Assembly: GCA_964486455.1 (NCBI GenBank)
Contig: CAZAMP010000014.1
Coordinates: forward strand, 25,960-89,959
Direction of reading: 5' to 3'
DNA from: CAZAMP01 sp964486455
GTDB taxonomy: Bacteria; Eisenbacteria; RBG-16-71-46; CAZAMP01
DNA: 64,000 bases
In this document: piece by piece, positions 51,665-60,544 of the stretch
Numbering within the stretch: the stretch's first letter is position 1
How the letters are laid out: every line of letters begins with the position of its first letter
The notes under the pieces: generated by a model
Seen by the model: the letters and a program-made list of their open reading frames with translations, nothing else
Told to the model about the DNA's origin: nothing
The model's database searches: none
Made by a program: the position numbers and the translations under genes

Positions 51665-52705
51665 TCACGCAACGCAGAAGTAATCGCGTCCTTCGACGAG
51701 AAAGCGCGCGTCGAGCCGGCGCCGGATGAGCTCGCGCGCGTGTCGGGACGCCACGGCGGCGAGCACGATGGGATCGCCGTCGAACGGTATCGCGGTGGGG
51801 GAGAAGATCGGCCGGGCCCGGAGCGTGCGACCGATCTTTCGCGGATCGACATCGACGAACGCCGTGATCTCGACACCCTCGCGGAGAAGATGGCGGCTGA
51901 TCCGTCGTCCCGCAGGACCTGCGCCCCATATCACGACGGCGCGTTCGCAGAGCGGGCCCGCGGCGAGGAAGTGGGCCTTCGCGGCGAGAAAGCGCTCGAT
52001 CGCGTAGCGCGGATCCGATCGTGACAGCCGCTCAGGCGCGTCGCGCCAGTAGTGGAGTAGCTCGGGGACTTTCGCGAAGCGCTCCCCCCGCGCGTGCAGG
52101 CGGAGCCAGAGGTCGTAGTCTTCCGCCCAGCCGGCGTCCCGGTATCCTCCCGCATCGAGCACGTTCTTACGCCGGAACGTGACCGACGGGTGAGCGAGCG
52201 GGCTCTCGATGTAGATCTGACGCGCGATGTCGTCCGGTTCGGTGAGCGAGTTCAACCAGCGCTCATAGACCCGGTAGCCTTCGCGGACGTGGGGGCGTGG
52301 AATGCTCTCGACGAGACATCCCACGACGCTGATCTCCGGACGATGCCTGAGGAACGCGGTCTGAAGCTCGAGGCGGCGCGGGTGGGCGAGATCGTCCGCG
52401 TCGAAGCGCGCGATGAGCGGCGCCCGTGCGTCTTCGAGCCCGGTGTTGAGCGCGTCGACGAGACCGTCTCCCCGGCACGGCGAGATACGAACCCGCCCGT
52501 CGCGCCGTCGCCACGCGTCGAGCATCTCGGGCGTCGCGTCCTTCGAGTGGTCGTCGATGGCGAGCAGCTCGAAGCAATCCATCGTCTGTCGGAGGACCGA
52601 TTCCACGGCCGGGTCGAGCGTGGATTCCGCGTCCCGCACCGGCATCAGCAGGGTGACGGCGGGCGGGTCGATCCTTCGCTCGGCTTTGCAAACCGGACCT
52701 GCCAT
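51665..52705 (-). CDS. GT2 family glycosyltransferase with C-terminal nucleotide-binding-like domain
   Basis: A 346-aa GT-A fold glycosyltransferase. The N-terminal GT2 domain has TLLMPVRDAESTL, a strand ending IDDHS, ARFDADD (the DxD metal site, about residue 102) and the acceptor-region EDYDLWLRL near 195. After about residue 255 a second small domain begins with VVIWGAGPAGRRIS, a Rossmann-like dinucleotide loop, then FVDVDPRKIG. This resembles the NAD(P)-binding-like tails of some sugar-transfer enzymes. It is probably cytosolic or membrane-associated, adding a sugar to a lipid- or protein-linked acceptor. It is divergent from the membrane/TPR gene, with about 70 bp between their starts. 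Confidence 0.87.
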   Translation of the reverse strand: MAGPVCKAERRIDPPAVTLLMPVRDAESTLDPAVESVLRQTMDCFELLAIDDHSKDATPEMLDAWRRRDGRVRISPCRGDGLVDALNTGLEDARAPLIARFDADDLAHPRRLELQTAFLRHRPEISVVGCLVESIPRPHVREGYRVYERWLNSLTEPDDIARQIYIESPLAHPSVTFRRKNVLDAGGYRDAGWAEDYDLWLRLHARGERFAKVPELLHYWRDAPERLSRSDPRYAIERFLAAKAHFLAAGPLCERAVVIWGAGPAGRRISRHLLREGVEITAFVDVDPRKIGRTLRARPIFSPTAIPFDGDPIVLAAVASRHARELIRRRLDARFLVEGRDYFCVA

Positions 52706-52776
52706 TGCTAGCCTCGGGCGAGAACGTCTGGTTTTCAGATGAAGTCCCGCGGAGTCAATCCGGGGAAGGAGTCTTC

Positions 52777-54906
52777 GTGTATCGCTCGACGACCTGGATA
52801 TCCGCCGCTCTCGTACTGCTGCTGGCCGTCGCGCTCACGCTGCATCGTATCATCGCCGCGGATCTTTGGCTGCATCTCGCGGCCGGCCGCTGGATTGTAG
52901 ACAATCTCCGGGTTCCCGGCGCCGAGCTCTTCAGCTTCACCGCTGCGGGCCACACGTGGGTGGATCTGCACTGGGCGTACCAGCTCGTCACCTACGCGGC
53001 CTACCGGCTTGCCGGGGGTGTGGGTATCCAGCTCCTCCACGCGGCGGCGATCCTAGCAGCGCTTCTCATCATGGGAACGCGTATCGCTCGGGCAGGCGGC
53101 ACCGCCATCGGGTGGCTCTTTGTCGCGCTGGCGCTCTTGGCGGGAAGCGAGCGGTTTCTCTGCCGGCCCGAAGCGTTCACACTCCTCTTCGTGTCGATCG
53201 CCTGGTGGCAGTCGGAGCGAATCCTGCGCGGCGTCTGCCCATCCTACACGTGGCTCGGCTTTCAAATCGTGTGGGCAAATTTCCAGGGACTCTTCATTTT
53301 GGGCCCCATCATTTTCGCGCTTCGCGCCGTCGGCGCCGTGCTCGATGCCCGGTCCGACCGGGTAAAGGTGGCTCCGCTGGCCGTCCGAAGGCTCTTGGTC
53401 ATGGGCCTTCTCATGCTTGTTGTGAGCATCGTGAACCCATACGGGCTCAAGGGGCTGCTCCTGCCATTTCGGCTCTTGAGCCAGCTCACCGGAGAGAGCG
53501 TCTACGCTCCCGTGCTCGGTGAACTGCAATCACCGTTCGAGGGTCGCGTCACTCCGGTCCTCTTCCTCTGTTCTGCCGCCGTCGCGCTCCTCGCCTGGTG
53601 CCTGGATCGCCATCGGCGTCTGTCGGACTTCCTGCCGATGCTGGCGTTCGGTCTCCTCGCGTTCTCGGGCCGCCGAAACATCTTGCTCTTCGAGCTCGTC
53701 GCGATGGTGCCGATCGCTCTCGCGCTCTCGCGGATCGCCGCCGCTGTGCGCCGTGGCGAGCGCCGACCGCTCGAGGCCGGCATGGCGCTCGCTGTTCCGA
53801 TCGCCCTGTTGGGGGCGCTCCTGTGGGTTGCGGGGGGGCGCTTCTACTACGAGCTTCGTTCCATCAAGACCACGGGCTTCGGTTTCTCCGAGACGGAGTA
53901 TCCGGTCGAGGCGACGCGCTATCTCGCGGCGAACGCCGACGGCGGAAACGTCTACAACAGCTTGTCCGACGGTGACTATCTCATCTGGCATCTCGGGCCC
54001 GACTGGAAGGTGCTCTTTGACGGACGGGCCGAGGTGTACGGGGAGAAGCTCGGTCGGAAGCTCATGACGAGCTACGCGGACACGACGGCCTTCCGATTGC
54101 TGACCGACCGATACGACATTCGGTTCATCCTGATGGACATGACGCAGCCGTTCGGCCGGCGGTTCGTCTGGCGACGCGTCTTCGAGCATGGCGACGAGCT
54201 GCTCTTTCTCGATCAGCGCGCGGCGGTCGTGGGCATGGGGGAGAACCTTCCGGAGGGAATCGATCTCGCCGCGATGGCTCAGGCAGCGTCCGGGAAGGAG
54301 CGCTGGATGATCCCGGACGCGCGAAGGCTCCGTCCGTGGGACTGGCGTGTCGAGTTCCCGTTAGTGACCGCCCGCAGCGCGCGCACGTATTCCGAGATCA
54401 ACCTGCACGCGGTAGCCGCGGCCGAGCAGGAGCTGGCCGTGCAGCAGTTCCCGTGTTCAGCGGATCTGTTCAATGACTACGGTGTGTCGCTGTTGAGAAG
54501 CGGGTACGTGCGGCAGGCCGTCGACGCGTTCGACCAGGCGCTGGTGCTCGATCCGGACATGACCCGCTCGGCGATCGGCCGGTCGTGGGCAGTCGCCGCC
54601 CTCGGCGGTCCCGCGCGCGCGTTCGAATGGCTCGAGCCCTGGTGCGAGCGCCACGCGGCGGCGCTTCCGGCCTGGGTGGCGCTGGCCGAGCACGCCGCGG
54701 CAGCCGGCCACCGTAAGAGGACCGTGGAGTTGGCTGAAATCATCCACCGGCACAACTCCTCTCTTGTCAAAGAGTTGGCAAGTTTACTTCTTCAGGTGGG
54801 TGAACGCGATCGCGCACGGGAGATGATCGAGCCGTACTTACGTCTCCATCCCGACGATCCGGCGGCCTTGACGATCTATCATCGCAGCGGTGGCCCCCGC
54901 AAATGA
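52777..54906 (+). CDS. Polytopic membrane protein with C-terminal TPR-like region
   Basis: A 709-aa protein. The first helix is followed by ADLWLHLAAGRWIVDNLRVP and a TWVDLHWAYQLVTY block, a pattern seen in large uncharacterised membrane proteins related to GT-C/oligosaccharyltransferase-like families. About 10-11 hydrophobic helices extend to residue 365. A periplasmic domain follows (about 380-520, with SDGDYLIWHL and DGRAEVYGEKL). The C-terminal 170 residues form TPR-like helical repeats (NDYGVSLLRSGYVRQAVDAFDQAL...). GTG 52777 is chosen for GGGGAAGGAG six bases upstream; a TTG at 52705 lacks one. The divergent GT2 gene suggests a cell-envelope glycan role. Catalytic residues cannot be assigned. 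Confidence 0.7.
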   Translation: MYRSTTWISAALVLLLAVALTLHRIIAADLWLHLAAGRWIVDNLRVPGAELFSFTAAGHTWVDLHWAYQLVTYAAYRLAGGVGIQLLHAAAILAALLIMGTRIARAGGTAIGWLFVALALLAGSERFLCRPEAFTLLFVSIAWWQSERILRGVCPSYTWLGFQIVWANFQGLFILGPIIFALRAVGAVLDARSDRVKVAPLAVRRLLVMGLLMLVVSIVNPYGLKGLLLPFRLLSQLTGESVYAPVLGELQSPFEGRVTPVLFLCSAAVALLAWCLDRHRRLSDFLPMLAFGLLAFSGRRNILLFELVAMVPIALALSRIAAAVRRGERRPLEAGMALAVPIALLGALLWVAGGRFYYELRSIKTTGFGFSETEYPVEATRYLAANADGGNVYNSLSDGDYLIWHLGPDWKVLFDGRAEVYGEKLGRKLMTSYADTTAFRLLTDRYDIRFILMDMTQPFGRRFVWRRVFEHGDELLFLDQRAAVVGMGENLPEGIDLAAMAQAASGKERWMIPDARRLRPWDWRVEFPLVTARSARTYSEINLHAVAAAEQELAVQQFPCSADLFNDYGVSLLRSGYVRQAVDAFDQALVLDPDMTRSAIGRSWAVAALGGPARAFEWLEPWCERHAAALPAWVALAEHAAAAGHRKRTVELAEIIHRHNSSLVKELASLLLQVGERDRAREMIEPYLRLHPDDPAALTIYHRSGGPRK

Positions 54907-54922
54907 GACCAAAGAGGCGTAG

Positions 54923-55639
54923 ATGAACGAGCGCCATCCGATAAATGAGGGGAAGGCAAGGGTTACGGGTACCCGTCGTTCCGGATCGGAGCGGCGGCGA
55001 TCGATCGACCCCGACGTGCTCCGGGCCGAGGGATATCTCATCGAAATCCCTGAGGCCGATGAACACGTCCATCCCCGCTCCTTCTTCGGGAACGACTCTC
55101 CGGTCGAGCTCGAGATCGGATGTGGGAAAGGGGCGTTTCTCGTCCACGCTGCGGAGGCGTGCCCCGGTGTGAACTACATCGGTGTGGAGATCGCGTTGCC
55201 CTTCGTGTATTCGGCGGCGGCGCGCGTTTCGAGGCGCGGTTTCCCGAACGCGAAGGTGGTCTGCGCGGACGGGGGTCGACTGGTCCGTGAACGACTCGAA
55301 CCCGAATGCCTGGCGGCCGTGCACGTGTTCTTTCCCGATCCGTGGCCGAAGAAGCGGCACCAGAAGAGGCGCCTCTTCACCGCGGAGTTCGTTCGGGGCG
55401 TCCATCGTGTGCTCGTACCAGGGGGCGTGCTCTGTCTGGCAACCGACTTCGTGGACTACTACCAATCGATGCGATCACTGATGGATTCGGACGGATCGTT
55501 CGAGCGGCTTCTGGCCTACGAGTGGCATGGTGGCGGCGGGATCACGAACTTCGAGAGGAAGTACCTGCTGGAGGGGCGGACGAGTCATCGGGCGAGCTAT
55601 CGGAAGCGGGCGGTCTCGGAGGAGGCGCGTCGGATCTGA
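54923..55639 (+). CDS. trmB: tRNA (guanine-N7-)-methyltransferase TrmB
   Basis: A 238-aa SAM-dependent methyltransferase. The SAM loop is LEIGCGKGAFL (about residue 58), followed by YIGVEIALPF. The TrmB signature FFPDPWPKKRHQKRR is intact, as is the downstream LATDFVDYY. It has a longer basic, disordered N-terminus (about 40 residues) than E. coli TrmB. It forms m7G46 in the tRNA variable loop. GAGG precedes the ATG. Its last bases contain GGAGGAGG and a CTGA junction that may serve the next gene. Confidence 0.93.
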   Translation: MNERHPINEGKARVTGTRRSGSERRRSIDPDVLRAEGYLIEIPEADEHVHPRSFFGNDSPVELEIGCGKGAFLVHAAEACPGVNYIGVEIALPFVYSAAARVSRRGFPNAKVVCADGGRLVRERLEPECLAAVHVFFPDPWPKKRHQKRRLFTAEFVRGVHRVLVPGGVLCLATDFVDYYQSMRSLMDSDGSFERLLAYEWHGGGGITNFERKYLLEGRTSHRASYRKRAVSEEARRI

Positions 55640-56358
55640 GCGTTCTCGCATCGAAGAGCGACGACAATCCCGATGCTCAGACATCCTCCCCCATCGTTCT
55701 CGAGCTTACTGACGCAACGCCCTCGCATCCCTCGGAGAGCTTCCTTGCCTCATTCCCGGACGGCGCGTCGCTCACGCTTCGCGGCCGCAAGCATGTGGCC
55801 ACGCTACTGCCGGACCCGGTGACGCGCGCGACCCTTCTGCGGCTTCTCCTGGGACATGTTCCCCTGGAAGAGGGTGAGCTGATGGTCTTCGGCCACCTGC
55901 TGCGCGAGATGTCGCAGGCCGAGGCGATCGAGACGGCCGCGCGCGTGTGCGGTGTCGTGAGCCCATGGCTCCCGCTTCTCGAATGCCTGACGCTTTCACA
56001 GAACATCGCGATCCCACTGGCCCTCGACACGAGGCCGGCGGCAGAGATCAAGTGCCGGGTCGATGAGATGCTCGGCGGTGTCGGGCTCTCCGACGCGCGC
56101 GATCGGCTGCCGGTGGAGTGCGATGATGACGAGCGCGTCCGCTGCATGATTGCGCGCGCGCTGATACACCGTCCGCCCCTGCTCTTCCTCGATTCACCCA
56201 CGGACGGCATGGAGAAGTCCGCTGCGGCGAAGCTCCAGGAACTCCTGGGCGGTTTGGTGTCCGAGTTCCGCGTAACCGCGCTCGTGACGTGCGAGCCGGG
56301 GGCGGAACCGGATTGGCTTGATGAAACTCTCGAGCTGGCTTTGCCGGAGGCGGCGTAG
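55636..56358 (+). CDS. Degenerate ABC ATPase-like protein (pseudo-ATPase) of an AttEFGH-like locus
   Basis: A protein of about 240 aa with the length and layout of LolD/AttE-type ABC ATPases, but every catalytic motif is altered. The Walker A position reads LPDPVTRAT (no GxxGxGK). The Q-loop position is VVSPWLPL. The signature region is VECDDDERV. Walker B is LLFLDSPTDG (Asp kept, Glu replaced by Ser), and the switch strand ends VTCEP (no His). The fold markers between them (TLSQNIAIPL, MIARALIHRPP) remain. The start is uncertain: a CTG at 55636 overlaps the trmB stop (CTGA), with GGAGGAGG ten bases upstream; no ATG, GTG or TTG lies nearby. The permease gene follows after 8 bp. It may be a structural subunit that cannot hydrolyse ATP. 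Confidence 0.72.
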   Translation: MSVLASKSDDNPDAQTSSPIVLELTDATPSHPSESFLASFPDGASLTLRGRKHVATLLPDPVTRATLLRLLLGHVPLEEGELMVFGHLLREMSQAEAIETAARVCGVVSPWLPLLECLTLSQNIAIPLALDTRPAAEIKCRVDEMLGGVGLSDARDRLPVECDDDERVRCMIARALIHRPPLLFLDSPTDGMEKSAAAKLQELLGGLVSEFRVTALVTCEPGAEPDWLDETLELALPEAA

Positions 56359-56366
56359 GGGGGGGC

Positions 56367-58613
56367 TTGAAGATCCGTCTGAGCAGAACGGTTTCCGGGA
56401 TGGCGCGTGTGCTTCGTGGCCATTCTATGCTTCGCATGACCGTGACGGGCCTGGGAATCGCTTCCGGACTCGCTGTCGTCGTTGCCGTTCAGCTCTCCGG
56501 CGCAAGCCTGCGCACGAGCCTCGATCGGATCGAGGCGTTCATCTGGAGCGACGCGGGCCTGAGCCTCGTTCGTCCTGGCGAGCCGTTTCCCGAGAACACG
56601 ATCGCCGAAATACAGGATCGATTCCACGTGACGCGGCTCTATCCGGTCATCAGTCGCCCCGCGGAGATCCGCGACCCGGACGGGCGCGATCCGGTGACGG
56701 GTGATCGCGACAGACGCGATGCCGGAACGCGAGATCGATGGTCGAGACCGATTCGGCTGATTGCCCTCGATCTCGTCGGTGATCCGCGCCTTCCCATTCT
56801 CGAGGAACCGCTCACGGCCGAGACCCTCGTTCCCGTCCTCGAGCCGGTGGTGTTTGTGTCGGAACGCATGCATCGGACGCACGACTTCACGTCCGACAGC
56901 CGGCTCAGGATCGGCATGGCGGATCGAGAGGGGACGTTCGCGGTCGATACGAGACCCGTTCCGCGGGGGCTGGTTTCCCGTCACCCTGAGGAAGTCGTTC
57001 TGATCGATATCGCGCAGTTTCAGCGTTTCTTCGGGGGCGTTGGCGAGATCGATCGGATGGACATCGTCGGATCGCCGGCGCAGGCGGACTCCGCCCTCTT
57101 TGCGGTGGGAGGTGTCTCGATCCCGCCGCGGGCCGCCTGGATCACGCGCGGCTACGAGAGCGAGCAATGTCGTCAGTGGATCGACATTCGGCGCGGCGGT
57201 GCGAATGTCATCGGAAGCGCCGCGTACGTCATCGGCGTCATTCTCATCTACCTGAGCAGTCTCGCGAGCTACCGTCGTCAGTCGCGAAAGCCCGGACCGT
57301 TCTGTCCGAGCAAACCGAAGCCCCTGGTGAAGTGCATCGCCAAGCTGGCCGAGCTACTGACCTGCGCGATGTTGGCGCTCGCCCCGGGCACGCTATTGGG
57401 ATTCGCGTTGGGGAAGTACGGCTTCGCCCTCGCGATGGCCGGGTCGCCGGACCTTCCATCCGTTGAGCTGACTTCGTTCTCACCGATGCTTGCCGCCTTG
57501 GGCCTCGGCGTGGGGCTCGCGACGGCCTGGCATGTCCTGAACCGCGGGGATGCAGAGGAGCGCGCCGAGCGTGTCCACACGATCTCGAAACCGCCGGCGG
57601 CCGCCGCCGTCGTCGCACTCATCATCGCATTGATTCCGCTGTTGCCGTTCCCGATTCCGTTCCGTCCGATTCTGGCCTGGGTCTCGGCGTTCTTGATCGT
57701 GGTGGCGTTCGCGCTGCTCGGCCGACCGGTTCTCATCGGGTCGGCGGAGGCGCTCCGCCGTGTCATTTCGGAGCGCGCGTTTCTCGGTCGTCCGGTGATC
57801 GCGTCGCGTCTCATCGAAGGTTCGGGGCTTCTCGGGATTTCTCTCGCGTTTCTGCTCTTCTCCTTCGCGGCTCTCACGGTGAGCTCGATGGTCGACGGCC
57901 ATTTGACCGCGAAGCAGACCGCCTGGCTGTCGCGCGCCTTCTCGCATCAGCTACTTGTTACGCCGTTGCCTGCCGACGGAGCGCCTCTCACGACCGCCGG
58001 GGTGGCCCGGATCGATGGGTGCGCCGGCGTCGATCACGCGATTCAGGGGCTCTCACTGCCTTCACGCCCCGGTGCGCTTGCCATCGGTCTAGCACCGGGC
58101 ACACTCGCGGGCGCCGTCGCTCGGGACATCACGGCAAAGTTCGACGATCGCGAGGTGGCTTTCACGCTGCCGGCCGCCGAGCTTCCGGTGCTCAGGGGCG
58201 CGTTTCGGGACGTCGCGCGGGCGACGTCGTCCCTCATCGGTGTGCTGTTCGTCGCGGCCGGCTTCTCGCTCCTCTGCGCGTGTGGAGGTTTCGCACTCGA
58301 CATGCCCGAGGAATGGCGCACCCTCATCGCGCTCGGAGCACCGTGGCAGCGCGTGGCGTCATCCGCCGGCCTCGGCTTCGCTGTGGTGTCGGGAGCCGCC
58401 CTCGTTTCGGGCACGGCGAGCGGCTGGATCATGGGTTTGCTCGTGACCGGGGCCACGGTCGGCCCCCTCATCGGCTCCCTGCTCGCGATGTGGCCGCTTG
58501 TCATCGCCGGCGCGGCCGGGTGGGTGCTCATCAACCGATCGGCCTTCTTGCTTCTCCGCTGGCGCCTGGGCGCCCGCCTGGGACGGTTGTGGGCGACGGA
58601 GGAATCCAGATGA
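56367..58613 (+). CDS. FtsX/MacB-like ABC permease of an AttEFGH-like locus
   Basis: A 748-aa inner-membrane protein with two FtsX-like halves. The N-terminal helix (about 22-45) is followed by a large extracytoplasmic domain (about 50-290), then helices near 290, 330 and 375. A second set begins around 410-450, with another external domain (about 515-600) and three C-terminal helices. The halves correspond to the AttF and AttG permeases fused in one chain. The TTG at 56367 follows a G-rich stretch; ATG 56400 is an alternative. Its stop overlaps the start of the AttH-like gene. Such systems usually extract lipoproteins or lipids from the inner membrane; here the partner ATPase is degenerate. 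Confidence 0.8.
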   Translation: MKIRLSRTVSGMARVLRGHSMLRMTVTGLGIASGLAVVVAVQLSGASLRTSLDRIEAFIWSDAGLSLVRPGEPFPENTIAEIQDRFHVTRLYPVISRPAEIRDPDGRDPVTGDRDRRDAGTRDRWSRPIRLIALDLVGDPRLPILEEPLTAETLVPVLEPVVFVSERMHRTHDFTSDSRLRIGMADREGTFAVDTRPVPRGLVSRHPEEVVLIDIAQFQRFFGGVGEIDRMDIVGSPAQADSALFAVGGVSIPPRAAWITRGYESEQCRQWIDIRRGGANVIGSAAYVIGVILIYLSSLASYRRQSRKPGPFCPSKPKPLVKCIAKLAELLTCAMLALAPGTLLGFALGKYGFALAMAGSPDLPSVELTSFSPMLAALGLGVGLATAWHVLNRGDAEERAERVHTISKPPAAAAVVALIIALIPLLPFPIPFRPILAWVSAFLIVVAFALLGRPVLIGSAEALRRVISERAFLGRPVIASRLIEGSGLLGISLAFLLFSFAALTVSSMVDGHLTAKQTAWLSRAFSHQLLVTPLPADGAPLTTAGVARIDGCAGVDHAIQGLSLPSRPGALAIGLAPGTLAGAVARDITAKFDDREVAFTLPAAELPVLRGAFRDVARATSSLIGVLFVAAGFSLLCACGGFALDMPEEWRTLIALGAPWQRVASSAGLGFAVVSGAALVSGTASGWIMGLLVTGATVGPLIGSLLAMWPLVIAGAAGWVLINRSAFLLLRWRLGARLGRLWATEESR

Positions 58614-59788
58614 AGTGCCTTCTGACGAACTGCCTGTTCGCGGTCACGACCGTCGCATTGGCGTCGGCCGGTGTCGTGTCGACGTCAGCCGCTATCGCCG
58701 ACGCGAACAGACCTGTCGGCGAATCGACACCCAAGGTCGGGTCACTCGAGTTCCCGCGCGATCACGGCAACCACCCGGCGTACGGTCGGGAGTCGTGGCT
58801 CTTCACCGGACACGTCACGACCGAAGACGGTCACTGGTTCGCGTACCAGGTGAATTTCCGGCGCATCGACGTTCCCGGCAGCGGTGATACGATCGACGAC
58901 GAGACATGGGACGTTCGCTCGATCTACCCCGTGTCGATGGCGCTGACCGATCTGATGGATGAACGCTTCATCTTTCGCGAGCGCCTGGAACGAAGCGGCG
59001 CCGGGACGACAACGACCCGCGAAGGATCTCTGGACATTTCCTCCCGCGGGTGGCATGCGGGCCGTGCGGACACGGCCTGGGCGCTCACCGCGTTTGAAGA
59101 CGGTGTCGGCGTGGACCTCGTACTGGAACCCGTTCGAAGGATCGTTCCGGAGCCGCCGAACGGCACGTTCACCGACGATGCCGAGAACGGGCGTCGCGGC
59201 ATCCGATACTCGATGCCGGGTCTCTCGACCGAAGGACGGATCGTGCTCTCCGGTGACACGCTGGTCGTGTCCGGGCTCTCCTGGTTCGACCACATTTACG
59301 GTGACGGGCTCATGGCAAAGGATGAAGTGGGCTGGGATTGGCTCAACCTCCAGCTTCGCGATGGATCGGCGATCTCCGTTCATCGATTTCGGTGCGACTT
59401 CGGGGACCATGAACGGCGGGTGGGAGGGAGCTACATCTCGGCATCGGGCGCGACGATCCCGTTGACGGATCTGGCACTCCGCCTCTATCCGAAGGGCGCC
59501 CGGCGATGGACGGCGTCGGAGACCGGAGCGAGCTACCCACTGCGCTGGCACATCGAGATCCCCTCGCTCGGGCTCGTGCTCGACGCGGATGCCCACGTCG
59601 CCGGCCAGACGCTTCCCACCTGGCGCACTCATGGCACGGAGATCTGGCGTGGCAGCATGGCCGTCGATGGCCTTCGCGGCCGGCACGCGATCAGCGGCGC
59701 CGGATTTCTCGAGATGACCGGGTACGCGGGACCGTTTCCCCCGTCGATCTCGAAAGAGAAAACCGGACCCGACATCGCGCTGCGTTGA
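58610..59788 (+). CDS. Exported AttH/CrtC-like lipocalin-fold protein
   Basis: A 392-aa exported protein with a signal peptide (residues 1-30). The mature part matches the AttH/carotenoid 1,2-hydratase-like family: FPRDHGNHPAYGRESWLFTGHV at the N-terminus and SWFDHIYGDGL...GWDWLNLQLRDG in the centre, followed by a second beta domain. ATG 58610 overlaps the permease stop (ATGA) and has GGAGGAA upstream. This family often follows FtsX-like permeases and is thought to bind a lipid-like ligand. There is no carotenoid gene nearby, so hydratase activity is unlikely to be its role here. Confidence 0.87.
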   Translation: MKCLLTNCLFAVTTVALASAGVVSTSAAIADANRPVGESTPKVGSLEFPRDHGNHPAYGRESWLFTGHVTTEDGHWFAYQVNFRRIDVPGSGDTIDDETWDVRSIYPVSMALTDLMDERFIFRERLERSGAGTTTTREGSLDISSRGWHAGRADTAWALTAFEDGVGVDLVLEPVRRIVPEPPNGTFTDDAENGRRGIRYSMPGLSTEGRIVLSGDTLVVSGLSWFDHIYGDGLMAKDEVGWDWLNLQLRDGSAISVHRFRCDFGDHERRVGGSYISASGATIPLTDLALRLYPKGARRWTASETGASYPLRWHIEIPSLGLVLDADAHVAGQTLPTWRTHGTEIWRGSMAVDGLRGRHAISGAGFLEMTGYAGPFPPSISKEKTGPDIALR

Positions 59789-59813
59789 GGTTTGGACCTC
59801 CACCCCGTATACT
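59785..59813 (+). promoter_or_regulatory. Predicted sigma70-type promoter for the secreted hypothetical gene
   Basis: TTGAGG (59785-59790) overlaps the attH-like stop codon. TATACT follows at 59808-59813 with a 17-bp spacer. Transcription would begin near 59820, before the start at 59864. The -35 hexamer equals the one predicted upstream of the aldolase. Confidence 0.5.
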
Positions 59814-59863
59814 GAAATCAAGACCTTTCAAGCCAACTGCCCGCCCCGGTATCGGAGGACGCT

Positions 59864-60538
59864 TTGCGAAATATGGTCGTCAGGGGCCTGATTGCCTTGG
59901 TGATGCTTGGTGCGTTTGCGCTTGGAGCCGCCGCCGAACCGGTTTTCTTCATCCATCTGACCCGCGCGGGATACGAATTCTGTGATTCGGTGGATGACCG
60001 AAGTCTCCTTTGTTCCGAAGTGCGTGTCGACGACGCAGCCACTACACCGCTCTTCGCGTGGGTCATGGTCGCGGATGTCGGCGACTGGATCGCCGCGGCG
60101 CAGTTCGGTATCCGGTATACGGACGAGGTCCAGGTTGCCGCGTGGACGCTCTGCGCCCCGGGCTTCGAGATTCCCGAGGATGGCTGGCCTTCGTCCGGGA
60201 CCGGCAACGCGATCGGATTCGTGGCGTCGGGCCAGGAAGATGAATGCTACCTACCTCCTGGCCCGGACGGGATCGCAAAGGTCGGCTTCTTCTACATCAG
60301 CGCGGGGAGCCGGGGGGCGATCTCCGTCACTCGGGATCCCCGGATCGATGATATCCACGTGTCGGTGTGTCCGAATGGGGATGTGGACCATCCGGAAATC
60401 ATCGATGTCTGCGAGTACAACGGGTCGGCGAGAGTTGGAACAACGGGTGGCCACCTCCCCGACGACTGCCGCTGCAGCGGCCCGCCGGTCAAAGAGCGCT
60501 CCTGGGCACAGATCAAGAGCACCTACCGGGATTACTAG
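59864..60538 (+). CDS. Secreted Cys-containing protein of unknown function
   Basis: A 224-aa exported protein with a clear signal peptide (residues 1-24, ending GAAAEP). The mature part is beta-rich and acidic with eight cysteines, for example FCDSVDDRSLLCSE, WTLCAPGFEIP, DECYLPPGPDG and the C-terminal DDCRCSGPP. The cysteines suggest periplasmic or extracellular disulfides. The segment AKVGFFYISAGSRGAISVTRDPR resembles a cohesin-like or Ig-like strand pattern, but no family is certain. TTG 59864 is preferred because GGAGGA lies four bases upstream; ATG 59873 is possible. It converges on the purine permease gene with a 6-bp gap. Confidence 0.75.
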   Translation: MRNMVVRGLIALVMLGAFALGAAAEPVFFIHLTRAGYEFCDSVDDRSLLCSEVRVDDAATTPLFAWVMVADVGDWIAAAQFGIRYTDEVQVAAWTLCAPGFEIPEDGWPSSGTGNAIGFVASGQEDECYLPPGPDGIAKVGFFYISAGSRGAISVTRDPRIDDIHVSVCPNGDVDHPEIIDVCEYNGSARVGTTGGHLPDDCRCSGPPVKERSWAQIKSTYRDY

Positions 60539-60544
60539 CCGAAC

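Noticed and set aside
58610..59788. Carotenoid 1,2-hydratase (CrtC) enzyme call
   Set aside because: The family resemblance is real, but there are no carotenoid genes nearby and the gene overlaps an FtsX-like permease, which fits the AttH subgroup better.
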